A stretch of DNA of 64,000 bases. Origin: Hermatobates lingyangjiaoensis. Taxonomy: Eukaryota; Arthropoda; Insecta; Hemiptera; Hermatobatidae. A program made the position numbers and the translations under genes. The notes beneath the pieces were generated by a model. It did not search any database and had not been told where the DNA came from. It saw only the letters and a list, made by a program, of their open reading frames with translations. How positions within the stretch are numbered: position 1 is the first letter of the stretch; every line of letters begins with the position of its first letter. Where the stretch lies: assembly GCA_026182355.1 (NCBI GenBank), contig JAPFBL010000366.1:1-64000 (forward strand), read 5' to 3'. This document shows, one piece after another, positions 41,640-53,989 of the stretch.

Positions 41640-42730
41640 CCTATCGAAATGCCCACTATTGCTTTACTTTGGTCATATAGTCATATAATTATTTACAACG
41701 TTCTATTAGAAACAAAGGAATCAATTAATTAACAACTTCTAAATGCAATAATATTGCGGCAGGGTAAAAATAATAACAATCAACAGCAATATAGCAGCTC
41801 CTGTTGAAATATCACAACTGCGTAACCGGCGAATGAGGAAGCCAAAGATTAAGTTGTACCAAAACCCACGTTATAATATGTATTATACGCTAAATATCCT
41901 AAATTTTCCTTGCAAATAGATCTTTAACGTCGGATTTCTACGAGGAAAGTCATTTACAAATATTCCAAGCTCCATATTGAAGAATCTAGGGTAATTGCTG
42001 GGGTTTAAGTACGAATTTTCTCCGAAATATCGTAACACAGGACAAAAAAAAAACGTTATTAATCATAACAGAACGAAACAAATTAATGTCAAATATTTTT
42101 TTTCTATTTTTGATTACAAATTCATATATTTAATTCTGCCTGCTTGAAGTATAGCATGAACCAAATGACATCATGAATGACACAAAAAAAATTTATTTAA
42201 AAAAAAATCCATGCAGAAAGATGCAGAAATAAATATTTGGAAGTCACGTTTTCAACTGGACGTAACGGTCATTGCGTCGAGAGAATGCAAGTTTTCGATC
42301 TCGCATCCTGGATTCCTCGACTAGACTGCATACCAATGGCCGAGGATACACGTAATCCCAAGTTTCTCAACTGCTTCCACGAGAAACCTATCACTCACCC
42401 AACACGTTACAATCAGTAGCGAATACCAATAGGATTTCACGATTTCCTTCAATTGCAGTTACAACAGTACTATACCTACCTGTGCCAATTAGTCAAAAAA
42501 CGCAATTTTCTGTTAACTATTTCCTTAATGAAAGTATTAATTTTAGCATAATGGTATTTTGAAACTTCAGTTGTTTACATATGAGAACTGAATAGGTAGT
42601 CACGTTATTTCCCACTCTGACCGGAAATAATAGTTGGTGCCTAGTTTTGAAAATAGGTTTCACTCCTAATCAATGCAGTCATTATGCATTAGAAACAAAT
42701 TAAGAAATATTTATAGCGAACTTTAAATAC
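41640..42730. other. AT-rich DNA, nothing recognised
   Basis: No coding or repeat signature identified. Confidence 0.4.
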
Positions 42731-42739
42731 ATATTTTGT

Positions 42740-43480
42740 TGTAAATGCAAAAGGAAGTACGGGAACAATAAAATGGATGGCGTATGAAAGAAATGGAAAG
42801 AATGAAATGGCGGAAGATAAAACGGGTGAGAGATAATCAATTGTAGTCAAAGAGGAAAGGTGGGAATCAAATGGATTCTGGAAAGAAAGGGAAACGATCA
42901 AATACACGATGGGCAAGAGGGAGGGAAGGCATCAAATCTAATGACAAATGAGTAGGATCAAATGGAGTGTAGAAAAGAAGAGGAAAAAATAAAGTGAATT
43001 ATGGAAAAAATGAATTAATGAAATGAATGACTGTCAAGAAAGAACAGACGGAATCAAATGTAACAAGAAAGAAAGATAATCAAGTGAATGAAATAATAAT
43101 GGTTCAAACGAAGGGAGGGAATCAAATGTGGAAAGAAAAGAAGAAAATCAAGTGGATCATGGAAAAAGGAATTGAATGAATTATGGTCAAGAAGGAATGA
43201 AAAGTAATGAAAAATAAAAGGGATGAAATGGACCATAAAAAAGGAAAGGAAAAAAACGAAACAATAAAATGGATGGTTAGTAAAAGAACAACGTAAGAGA
43301 ATTAAATTGATCTTGGTAAAAGGAAAAATGGAAACGAATTATTTGATTGCTGGACGAAAAGAATTGGAGACAATCAAACTATTGGACTATGTAAGTGGGG
43401 GAGAAACGGATGGGAAAAAATAGGATAGTGGAGAAGAAGAAAGGGAGATATCTGATGGTTAAAGGGGGAAGTAGAAGAAT
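42740..43480 (+). repeat. purine-rich degenerate minisatellite
   Basis: The + strand is overwhelmingly A/G for ~740 bp with recurring words such as GGAATCAAATG, GAAAGAAA and AATGGAT. Unit length is roughly 20-30 bp but strongly diverged. Confidence 0.7.
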
Positions 43481-45125
43481 CAATGATTGGAAGTTGCGAG
43501 ATTGATATACTACATGATATATGTGACACTGGTGACAGAGGGTTGAAAAGTGCGCTAGTACAATGGTGGACAGAGGCAGGTGAATGTTGGTCCGAGTGGA
43601 AAGTGAAGAGTCAAGGTTTCACAAGGCCGTCGCCAAATGCCAAGGCCTCCAGCAGGGAAAGTCGCACTGTAGGGCAGGTCACTTACACCCACTCCCTTAC
43701 TGGCCCCACCACTCTCTGTGCTCATTTCACATCCGCTCCGGGCTCAAACACCTTTCAAAATTACATGTCCATAATCAATCACTGAATATCGTAACCAAAC
43801 TGTATCAACTCCGTCCTTTCATCAAGTTTCTCCCCCATCTACTTACATACAAGTAGTGACTATGAACTGGTTTTTTTCAAATCAAAGCAGTATTGAGTGA
43901 TCTTCAATCATTACAGATAGGTGCAAAACAAACATGTGTTTGATAAAATGAAAACGTCAACAATAAATATACCACACATGAAAGAAAAGGAAACTAACTT
44001 TTGCGACTAAGTTGTTCTCAAGAAGATTCCAGTTTCCTAACTGCCTACGTTATGCGAATAGAAGTTCCCAAAGTACCGTAGAATGCAAAGATGCGATACA
44101 CTTTAATCACATATCTCTTTAAGAGAACCACCTCTAACGATATATATACATAGAGCGAGATTTTTATATTTGTCTTTCTGTTTCTCGAAGTTTGGTCAAG
44201 TATTAAATAATTCTGGATCACCTCTTGGAGATGTTTCGTGTATGTTTATAGATATCCTAAAGGATACATCAATTACAGAATTTATTAGCATAACATGACC
44301 TGATATGCATGATTTGTTCTCTCACAAATCACGCATATATAAAGAATAAACGTATCAGTATGCAGTCAGTTTCTCCAATTTCAAATTAATCTTTATTAAA
44401 AGTTTCCACCTTTATTAAAATCTTTTTCACAATCAAGAGTAAGAATATATGAAACTAAAAAAACCCATCAGAAATTATATAACTGAAATAAATTGAACAA
44501 TTATACTCATATATACCTCAGCATTTAAAGTTTAATTTTAAATTGGAAAAATTGACCACATCCCGATACAACTATTCTCTTTTAATTTATATATCAAACG
44601 TTCAGAAATTGCTTAGAGCTTACATATATACTTACACGATTTCACATAAACACGTGAAACAACAATCAATGATAGAACCACAATATGAAATGGGAACACA
44701 GGCCTCAAAAACTCAAAACAAGATGCAAAAGAAACAATCCAGAAGCAGAAAACAAACAAACACATATAGTATAACATATACATAAGCACACAAATAACCA
44801 CATGGAAAAACATATATTTATATATAACTTACTAAATAGTTCTCAAGGATAAGGATTAGGTCCATGTAAAAGCTATGTGATAAACGGCTGTTAACCATTA
44901 TTTTTATCTGGAACTAATCGACAAGAACCAATTTAGTACTTTGGAGATTCAGTGGTGAGAAGCATTATTAATTTTAATAATTCAATGTGTAATTCAACGA
45001 GGACAATACGTTGAATTATACAGGGAGAAAACTTAGAAAACACTGTTATATTACTACACTCATTTTGGTGGTTTAGCAACGACATTGTATGTTAAAATCA
45101 AACTTAAATTGTCCTAAAGTACAAC
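43481..45125. other. intergenic DNA with one decayed PLE fragment
   Basis: 43540-43770 is more GC-rich than its surroundings and gives two overlapping open frames (100 and 90 codons) with no recognisable domain. 44640-44720 holds the AGATCT-family flank (ACATAAACACGTGAAACAAC, CAATGATAGAACCACAATAT). Confidence 0.4.
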
Positions 45126-45129
45126 AAAT

Positions 45130-45345
45130 ATATATGTACGGTCTGACAAGACACGACACAATGAGACCAAACGACCACGAAATGACGTAAACAGACGAAC
45201 CACAGAATAAAAAAAAAAGTACAGACATTTACTTACTGACCCCACCACCACAGCAGGACAATAATTCAGCAGTAGTAGGTCCGTGACCTGGAACTGCTAA
45301 TACAACGTGCACAACAGTGCGCGGGAAGAATCGTCGGTCGTCGGT
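45130..45345 (-). repeat. PLE-type terminal repeat, minus orientation
   Basis: On the minus strand: GCACGTTGTATTAGCAGTT, CCAGGTCACGGACCTACTAC, a GTAAGTAA donor-like site, then ~85 bp to (TA)-rich DNA, the same layout as the other terminal repeats. A related block lies at 58150-58200. Confidence 0.55.
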
Positions 45346-45599
45346 ATGTACGGTATCTGACAAATTTATATGATTATTTCGCATTTGTATGCCGAAATTA
45401 TTTGATAATTATGAGTATTGGTCTCATTTTTTTATGTTTCTGAGTTTCAACGTTTTTTTTATATGTATACTACTGTTCTTACATATTAACGACTTGAAAG
45501 GAGAAAGAGGTGGGGAGTTTTATTTCTTAGATAAATAAAATGGTATGAACTTCAATGTTTCTAAGAAGAAAATGAAGTTTAAAAGTGATTTGAGAAAGA

Positions 45600-45900
45600 G
45601 AATGAAGAATAGTGTTTACTGGGAGCAAGTGGCATTAGGCAGTGAGAGGGAGTGAATTAAAGGCCCCGGGGATTTATGGTGACCAGTTTGAATTGCCGGC
45701 GGGAGTACAGTTAGAGACTCAAGGCCGCGTCCCCTCGCTGCAAGCCAGCACACACGCAGCACCTGAGCGCCTCGCCGCATTCACTTTAGATATCAAGGAT
45801 CAACCAGAGACAGGGCCTCAAAGGGAAATCTTTTTAGACGCAGCAAAACAGGCTTGCCAGATCCCATTGATCAAATAAAGCCAAGTCGAGAAACATAAAA
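45600..45900 (+). other. GC-richer segment of unknown nature
   Basis: 78-codon frame (45642-45878) with higher GC and several CpG; no domain recognised. Could be an exon of an untranslated RNA or an old repeat. Confidence 0.3.
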
Positions 45901-46059
45901 GCCAAATAATTCTTGATTAACAATAAAGAATTTGAATAAAGATTCTTGATTCAAATAATAACTTGATCAAGCTTTTTTTTCTGTTATAAAAAAAAAGAAT
46001 AAATAATATTAATTGTATTATTTTTTTCACTGTATAATGCAAAAATGACTGCATCTCTC

Positions 46060-46490
46060 AGCTGATTGGGTCCAGGACAACCAAATAATACCGACCCAAT
46101 GTTGGTGTAGCACCAGAATAACGCGACCCAGGAACAAGTCGACACCTGGACAACCCAATGCCAGGAAAACTTAACCTGAAGACAACATCAGGATAATAGA
46201 ATGGAATAAGTTCACACCAGGATATCCCAACGGTGGACAACTCAGCACACGGGTAACCTCACACCAGGGCAGCTTAGCCCGAGAACTTAACAGCAGGATA
46301 ATGAAATGTTAGGATAACTCAACGCGAGAATAACGCAAACCAGGAATAACCCAACGCCAGTTATCTTATTACCAGAATAATAGAATGTCAGTATAACATA
46401 ACCAAGAGCAAATCCACAGCAGGAAAGTGGAATGTCAGGACAACTCAACACCAGCACGGGGGATTTCAACACCAGGTAACCACCCACCCT
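46060..46490. repeat. degenerate ~20-25-bp tandem repeat
   Basis: Words ACACCAGGATAACCCAAC, CCAGGACAACC and AATGCCAGGA recur with heavy divergence across ~430 bp. Long frames on either strand are by-products of the repeat. Confidence 0.65.
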
Positions 46491-46541
46491 GGTCTGAGCA
46501 CGTCGTCCCTTGAAGAGGACGTTAAGACGTCCAACCCAAGC
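46491..46541 (+). mobile_element. SINE central fragment
   Basis: TCTGAGCACGTCGTCCCTTG then AAGAGGACGTTAA matches the SINE body near 51238-51270. Confidence 0.65.
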
Positions 46542-46555
46542 GTGTATTCTTACTA

Positions 46556-47495
46556 CGAGGGTCGTCCAGAAAATAAGTTCCGTTTTGGTCTGTAGGGCGG
46601 TAGGAGTGGTTTTTGCCAAATCCGGCAACACCGCTCGAAAGAGGAGAGGTGGGGGAATAGAATGAGAGTTGGGGGACCTCAGTCGGTCAATTACCAACGT
46701 CAGGGCAGGTAGTTGAAATGGAGCCCTCCATGTCACGTCCCGCCACCTCGATCCCCGTTCCCTCTCGAGTTGTTTTGCGCGGAGTGATTCAATTTCTTTA
46801 TGCACAGGGTTTCAAATCAGTTCAAATTCACGAACAGCTCATTTCTGTTTATGGAGAAGGTGTAATGAGTGAATCAATGGTGAGGAGATGGGTACGTGAA
46901 TTTAAGGCGGGAAGACATTCACTTAAGGATGAAAGTGGGAGAGGCAGACCCTCAGTTGTGACGGACGAAATTGTCGCAGAAATCGACAATGCAATTCGCA
47001 AAGATCGTCGTTCAACCCTGGATGAACTCCACCTGAGTTTCCCAGACATCTCACGATCCCTCATCCATGAGATCGTCTCGGAAAAACTTGACTTTCGGAA
47101 AGTTTCCGCCCGGTGGGTCCCTAGAGAGCTGAATGTCTTCCCACCTTAAATTCACGTACCCATCTCCTCACCATTGATTCACTCATTACACCTTCTCCAT
47201 AAACAGAAATGAGCTGTTCGTGAATTTGAACTGATTTGAAACCCTGTGCATAAAGAAATTGAATCACTCCGCGCAAAACAACTCGAGAGGGAACGGGGAT
47301 CGAGGTGGCGGGACGTGACATGGAGGGCTCCATTTCAACTACCTGCCCTGACGTTGGTAATTGACCGACTGAGGTCCCCCACCTTTCATTCTATTCCCCC
47401 ACCTCTCCTCTTTCGAGCGGTGTTGCCGGATTTGGCAAAAACCACTCCTACCGCCCTACAGACCAAAACGGAACTTATTTTCTGGACGACCCTCG
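46556..47495 (+). mobile_element. foldback mariner-like transposon, 940 bp
   Basis: TA duplication on both sides (46554-46555 and 47496-47497). Inverted ends CGAGGGTCGTCCAGAAAATA extend into perfect or near-perfect arms of ~350 bp (46556-46910 and 47142-47495), because the right side is an inverted copy of the 5' UTR plus transposase start. The unique centre encodes the rest of the N-terminal transposase domain. Confidence 0.88.
46718..47149 (+). pseudogene. mariner transposase N-terminal DNA-binding domain, truncated
   Basis: 143 aa. First HTH around IHEQLISVYGEGVMSESMVR-RW, GRP linker (GRGRPSVVTDE), second HTH around STLDELHLSFPDISRSLIHE, then the mariner signature WVPREL, immediately followed by the inverted arm. 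The catalytic DDD domain is absent, so at most it could be a DNA-binding fragment. An inverted second copy of the first 66 residues lies at 47333-47136. Confidence 0.88.
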
Positions 47496-47497
47496 TA

Positions 47498-48499
47498 TAA
47501 ATACAATTCAGTCAGGTAAAATTAATAACTCAAATTTAAAATCACTTGGTAGACACAATGTTCGGTAGATCTCCAGCAGACCCCAAACCCTCCAGCCCCC
47601 ACCCAAGATTCGGGTGATGTTACTGAAGAATATCAAGAGCGAGAAAATCATGTAAGTTACATAAGACTGCAAGACACCTTATGGAAGGGGGGTTACCAAC
47701 AACTGTAATAAATTAAACCGGTTAGTTTTCATCAACATTCTCTATTCATAGAAACTCTGGATATTCAGGCTGCAGTACACCTTGATCCACAGATGTGATC
47801 ACCCAATCAGCTATCATAACCGGTTGTATTAATTAAGTCAATTAGCTGCCTTTAAAACCTAGTATTTTAACAACAAGCCTGTCAACCTATAAAATATCAA
47901 TGCAGCTTAAATAATCACACTGTACCACTTATTTTAATTATAATATATATGTGTCAAATAGAATAATAACAATCTAATCTTATATTCTGAGGTGACAGCA
48001 GCACTGCACTTACCATTCCTTAACAATGAAGTCATGTCCAGAATCATTAATTAATGTCGAGAACCCAATTAATTAATACTTTTTGAACGGAAGAGGCAGG
48101 GCAGGATACAAGAAACTAACTATTGCAATACATATGTACCACATATAGTATACAGCCACATATTTTCAATCCCTTATGTAAATCAAGGTACTGCAATTAT
48201 AGCAGTCACCAGTCAAAGCTAAATAACTACCCACGCAAGAGTACCTGAATGGATTACGACCTCTGCATGGTCATAACGTTGAATGAACTGAAATATTTAT
48301 ATCATTACAATGGACAGTTTTGGAATATTTTTGAGGTTATAATTAAAGTATTGAATATATAATCAGTTGAAAGTTGGTTGCAAATTATCTACTTAGTAAT
48401 AAGTCAAAGAAAAGCTATATACATAGATATTAAAACACAAAATACATGAGATTATACATGTATCGTAAAACTGTTATTACAATCACTAAGGAATCGTCA
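47498..48499. other. intergenic AT-rich DNA
   Basis: No coding or mobile ends seen; 48230-48500 contains weak, diverged relatives of the neighbouring 32-bp satellite unit. Confidence 0.4.
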
Positions 48500-50090
48500 A
48501 CCAAAATATTTTAATATCTATGTAGTAGTAACTGAAGTTATTTCAATCCTTATGCAGTAGTAACTCAAGTTATTACAATCCCTATGCAGTCTAAATTCAA
48601 GTTATTACGATCTCCAGGCAGTAGAAACTCAAGTTATTACAATCCCCATGCAGTGGAAATTAAAGTTATTACAATCCCTATGGAGTAGTAACTCAAGTTA
48701 TTACAATCCCTATGCAGTCTAAATTCAAGTTATTACGATCTCCAGGCAGTAGAAACTCAAGTTATTACAATACCTATGCAGTGGAAATTCAAGTTATTAC
48801 AATCCCTATGGAGTAGTAACTCAAGTTATTACAATCCCTATGAAATCTAAATTCAAGTTATTACGATCTCCAGGCAGTAGAAACTCAAGTTATTACAATC
48901 CCTATGCAGTGGAAATTCAAGTTATTACAATCCCTATGGAGTAGTAACTCAAGTTATTACAATCCCTATGCAGTCTAAATTCAAGTTATTACAATCCCTA
49001 TGCAGTCTAAATTCAAGTTATTACGATCTCCAGGCAGTAGAAACTCAAGTTATTACAATACCTATGCAGTGGAAATTCAAGTTATTACAATCCCTATGGA
49101 GTAGTAACTCAAGTTATTACAATCCCTATGAAATCTAAATTCAAGTTATTACGATCTCCAGGCAGTAGAAACTCAAGTTATTACAATCCCTATGCAGTGG
49201 AAATTCAAGTCATTACAATTCAAGTCATTACAATCCCTATGGAGTAGTAACTCAAGTTATTACAATCCCTATGCAGTCTAAATTCAAGTTATTGCGATCT
49301 CCAGGCAGTAGAAACTCAAGTTATTACAATCCCTATGAAGTCTAAATTCAAGTTATTACGATCTCCAGGCAGTAGAAACTACAGTTATTACAATCCCTAT
49401 GCAGTGGAAATTCAAGTTATTACAATCCCTATGCAGTGGAAATTCAAGTTATTACAATCCCTATGAAATCTAAATTCAAGTTATTACGATCTCCAGGCAG
49501 TAGAAACTCAAGTTATTACAATCCCTATGCAGTAGTAACTCAAGTTATTACAATCCCTATGCAGTCTAAATTCAAGTTATTACGATCTCCAGGCAGTAGA
49601 AACTCAACTTATTACAATCCCTATGCAGTGGAAATTCAAGTTATTACAATCCCTATGCAGTAGTAACTCAAGTTATTACAATCCCTATGCAGTAGAAACT
49701 CAAGTTATTACAATCCCTATGCAGTGGAAATTCAAGTTATTACAATCCCTATGAAATCTAAATTCAAGTTATTACGATCTCCAGGCAGTAGAAACTCAAG
49801 TTATTACAATCCCTATGCAGTGGAAATTCAAGTTATTACAATCCCTATGAAATCTAAATTCAAGTTATTACAATCCCTATGCAGTAGTAACTCAAGTTAT
49901 TACAATCCCTATGCAGTAGAAACTCAAGTTATTACAATCCCTATGCAGTGGAAATTCAAGTTATTACAATCCCTATGAAGTCTAAATTCAAGTTATTACG
50001 ATCTCCAGGCAGTAGAAACTCAACTTATTACAATACCTATGCAGTAGTAACTCAAGTTATTACAATCGCTATGCAGTCTAAATTCAAAAG
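48500..50090 (+). repeat. 32-bp satellite with higher-order organisation
   Basis: About 49 monomers of the type TCAAGTTATTACAATCCCTA plus TGCAGTAGTAAC. Variants with ATTACGATCTCCAGGCAG, GTGGAAATT, GTCTAAATT and GTAGTAACT follow one another in a repeated order, giving blocks of three to five monomers. Ends fade into diverged units to ~50270 and an isolated pair near 52985-53040. Open frames here are artefacts of the 96-bp (3-monomer) reading period. Confidence 0.95.
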
Positions 50091-50274
50091 CTTTCAAACC
50101 GGTTTGTTAGTTTTGACATAAAGCTCTTTCGTGTGGAGATGTAATTTTTGAAATTCCTCTATTCTTTATAGAGTATAAATTCAAAGGTATTACAATCCAA
50201 ATGAAGTCGTATTCGACATTAAACTTGTCTTTGCAGTCGTAATTCAAGGTATCCTTATCTCTCTGCATAGTCAA

Positions 50275-51130
50275 TTCAACTATAAGTGAGGTAAACTAAT
50301 CTCTAATAGTTATAATTGTAGATATTGCACCATCCATGTAAGGGTAGATCAAGATATTCCAATACCAATGTTGTCGCAATTTCTATGCAGTTATATGAAC
50401 ACCATATATGGTATGTAATTTCAATTTGCCAATGAATAAATCAATTGCCTACTTTTTCATTAAGGGAGAAGATTTCTAATAAATCCAACTACTAATCCTA
50501 ACAGGCAATTTACTTTTATTATTTTGCAGTTATAACAGAAAGTAATAGTTTTGAAAATTTAAAGTGAAAGTCCGAACTCTTTAATGGGTGATTCAAATAA
50601 AAGCAATAATAAGCTTCCCGATATTAGATCAAACAAGAAGGGCTGTTGGTGAAAGTTTCGTTCAACCAGTGAATGTCTGCCACGTCTCTAGAGTTCGTTC
50701 AACTGGATTCACTGGAGACCATTAATTGTTTTTCAACCCCAAACGAAAACCTTTCCAAACAATCGAAAATGATTACAACATTACTAAAATTGAACCAGTA
50801 CTTTTTTCATTTTTTTCAATTTTGTTTCCTTTATCAATTTTATCAATCCTATTTTTAAAAAAGGTCAACTATTCAATAATAACACTGTTAATAATATAAA
50901 ATGCAATATTTGATAAACAATAAACAACTTATTTGCTACCTATACGAAATTAAAAAATAAAATTATATGGATATATATGTTTTATGTATACATATAAGAA
51001 ATTAAATAAAACGATTTCACGGACTAAATAAACTAAATTCATAGAAAGAACACACCCTGCAACGGCTTATGCACCTTTCTTCTCAAGACAGATTTTCTGA
51101 AAAGTTGAGTTAATAAGTGTTTATCTAGGG
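50275..51130. other. AT-rich DNA, nothing recognised
   Basis: Small ORF at 50673 shows no domain. Confidence 0.4.
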
Positions 51131-51131
51131 G

Positions 51132-51365
51132 TGCCAGGTTAGCTCAGTGGTTAACGCAGTCCCCTCTGGGTTGGTAGTCCAGGTTCAATCCCCACCTGGC
51201 TCTCGACTTATTCATGTGAAAGGTGAATACATCTGAGTACGTCGTCCCTCGGAGAGGACGTTAAACTGTCGGTCCCGAGCCTGTACGATGTCAGGTACTA
51301 GTTAAAGATCTCTACTCGAAATGAACTTGAGTTAGGCAAAATTTATGACTCCCAATGTAGAATCA
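51132..51365 (+). mobile_element. tRNA-derived SINE, best-preserved head
   Basis: GCCAGGTTAGCTCAGTGGTT then AACGC (box A), GGTTCAATCCCCACCTGGC (box B and acceptor stem), body with GTCCCTCGGAGAGGACGTTA, AACTGTCGGTCCCGAGCC, GTAGAATCA. The intact Pol III boxes make this the reference copy in the window. Confidence 0.88.
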
Positions 51366-51459
51366 CTGATCAAACAAAAAGCCGGTAAACAGCTGACGTT
51401 ATCACCCGCTAGGGGATTGGATTAAACAATAAAAACTAAGTAACACACAATAAAAAATA

Positions 51460-52065
51460 AGTGTTGTACGTGTGTGTTCAAACTACAATAAAAAAATGAG
51501 AAAAAAGAAAAAAGACGAAGACAGCTTGCTACAGTTGAAAAAGTTTAGTCTTTTTTCTAATTTCGTATTGTAGTTTGAATATTGATTGCTATCTCACGTG
51601 TTTATTGTCAAATAAACGTCCAAATTACAAAAGAAATGAGAAAAAAGACTAAGATTATGTTTTGGACGTTGATATAATATATATTTGCTAAACAATCAGA
51701 ATAAACATGTGATGCAATCAGTGAAGTATAAAACCACAAGAAACAAAGAAAAATAGAAGTAAATGCTCTGAAGACTTTCACTTTGACTTTATGTCATCAG
51801 ACAGCAAACGAAGTAAAAACAAAGCAGGTAACATAAAATTTATACAATTAAGGTAACACAGGAATATTCAAGTTACAATATAGCTTGAAAAGAAAACAAT
51901 ACCCATTAAAATTACCCAATACCTTTCTCATACATGTTTAATTTTATTCGATATTTTGTTTTTGCCAAGGTATATTCTATTTTTCTGATTCTTACTGTGG
52001 TTGAGACGTTGATTTCACATGTTTATTTTGAAATGTTGTCATATATATATATATTATATATATAA
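51460..52065. repeat. stacked decayed PLE terminal repeats (AGATCT and AGGCCT families)
   Basis: GACGAAGACAGCTTGCTACA at ~51523 with GTTTAGTC-type ends, inverted partner at ~51600-51680, then a minus AGGCCT-family unit at 51760-51805 (TGTCATCAGACAGC). Ends at (TA)n 52040-52065. Confidence 0.55.
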
Positions 52066-52069
52066 ACTA

Positions 52070-52225
52070 GAATTTAAAAAAAGAACACATAGAAAGGAAA
52101 CCACTGAACTCACTGCTATATTTCGATGTCCTCGTCTTCAGGAAAAGAAGTGAATCGCTCCAAAGGCTGATAACGACTGACTTGGCGTTCGAACTGAAGC
52201 ACTCAAACAGTGTAGCCAACTATAT
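52070..52225 (-). repeat. PLE terminal repeat, ATAT family, minus
   Basis: Reverse complement of the 4350-4500 terminal repeat: CACTCAAACAGTGTAGCC, CGATGTCCTCGTCTTCAGG, bordered by TA runs. Confidence 0.8.
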
Positions 52226-52229
52226 ATAT

Positions 52230-52470
52230 ATACACGAGTTCGAGGGAAACACACACGGGTTACTTGCCGTTGCGTCTACAACGTGCTTGGTCTCCCATTC
52301 TCTTTTCTCCTGAAGACGGATAACCCGAAAATTTGAGTCTGTAAGTGTGTTTCCCTACTTTGTGTGTTGCTCTTTGTTAATCTCGAACTCGTATTGTGTC
52401 CAGTTTGGATCGTATTTCGTTTTATCAGTATATAAAATATATATATATATCAGTATATATATATAAATGA
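52230..52470 (+). repeat. PLE terminal repeat, same type as 32700-32880
   Basis: TCTCCTGAAGACGGATAACC, AATTTGAGTCTGTAAGTG and TTTGGATCGTATTTCG followed by (TA)n. Confidence 0.75.
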
Positions 52471-52479
52471 TATTTCTAA

Positions 52480-53765
52480 ATTAAAACAAGTTGGCATCTT
52501 TGAATTATATGAGACTAGTAACCATAATTTTCAAATTTTCATATTGTTCTAAAACTTTTATATACTTAGCAATTAGTATGGGTAATAAACTTCGTCTAAT
52601 TTTAAGTGTAGACACCCCTTGTTATTGGCTTCCTAAGGTAACTTGTTCATTGATCCGCTAAGATGGAAAATCAGCTGGCTCTGGGCGGTGGACCATTGCT
52701 AATGCTTTCATATAAGAAAACAGCGGTGAAATGACCAAGTGCGAAATATATGCAAAAAATTTCTTTTTTGTGGAAATTTAATTAGAGGTATTAAAGATTT
52801 TTTTTTGACTTTCAGGAAGGCATGGGATAGTAAAAGTGTTTCCAGTTCGCTTCTTTGATAGAACTGAACAATAAAACTGAACACTGAACACTCGCAGTGT
52901 AAAACTGAACAATTGTATTCCTTCAGTGCAATAATAAAATAGTACTATGTTTACAATTAATAAGGAATCGACATCCAAGCAATTGTAATCTCTATGTCGT
53001 ACCAATTCAAGTTATTACAATTCCTATGGAATCGTCATCTGATAGGGAACAAAACGTTTTTAACATTATTAGGTTTAATGCAATAAAATTTATTCTCAAA
53101 TCTAACCTCCACACATATGTAAGGAAAAAACTTAACAAATAGTTAATTTATTGTTTGATTACTGTTAAGTAATCAATGTTCTGAAACACTGCCAATCAGG
53201 TTGGATTGTGAAATTTAATTATAACTATTTGCAGTTGTCGGATAATCGTATATACTGTCTCCTAGTTTAATATATCTGCTGTGAATATAACTTGTTTCAT
53301 ATCATGTTATTATCTTTATATGTATTATTTTCCAGTAGAAATCAGTTGTGGTTTTCCATGCAAATTGTTAGTACTCGTCTTAAGGAGATTAGAATTATAA
53401 CGGTCTGACCAGAAAAACATGAGGCTTAAGGTTTTAGCAGTTTTAGGACTACATTTATAAGAAAGTGCTCTAGGTAATCCGAAAGAGTGAACAGTATTTT
53501 TCATATTGAGGTCTTACCCACTGGTAGGTATCTGGCTGATATGTGAAATTCAGGATGCAATCTTCCGACCAGCAAGACAGCTCTAACCATTCTTGTGTTC
53601 AGAATCACGGGCAAAACAAGGATATGTACGAATGCATGATGCATTGACCATTATGTGGTACCAGTCCTACTTGGGTTTAAGTTAGTTTGTAGCGACAGTT
53701 CCACAAGAGAACACAGATAGGATGATGAATATTGGCCTTTTCTTATATCACAAAAAGAACATTTT
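52480..53765. other. intergenic DNA, nothing firm
   Basis: Only the isolated 32-bp satellite relatives near 52985-53040 stand out. Confidence 0.4.
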
Positions 53766-53768
53766 ACG

Positions 53769-53983
53769 TTGGGAGTCCTAAATTTTATCTAACTCAAGTA
53801 TATTAAGAGTAGAGGTCTTTAGCGAGTATCTGACATGATATAGGCATACCGTCCTCACCAAGGGACGTCTAGGTTTGGTTTATTCAGATCTATCGTGAAT
53901 AAATCTATGGCCAGAGTAGGTATTGAACCTGAGATCCACCAGTCCAGAGGAGAGCACGTTGCCACTGTGCTACTCTAGCCCCC
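53769..53983 (-). mobile_element. tRNA-derived SINE copy, minus
   Basis: TTGGGAGTCCTAAATTTT at the 3' side through to AGTAGCACAGTGGCAACG on the minus strand (box A). Diverged but near full length. Confidence 0.8.
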
Positions 53984-53989
53984 TATTCT

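Noticed and set aside
46287..46805. 172-codon minus-strand ORF
   Set aside because: Runs through the degenerate tandem repeat and antisense to the mariner 5' region.
48500..50090. CRISPR-like array or repetitive protein gene
   Set aside because: Continuous 32-bp satellite; open frames arise only from the repeat period and have no start or splice context.
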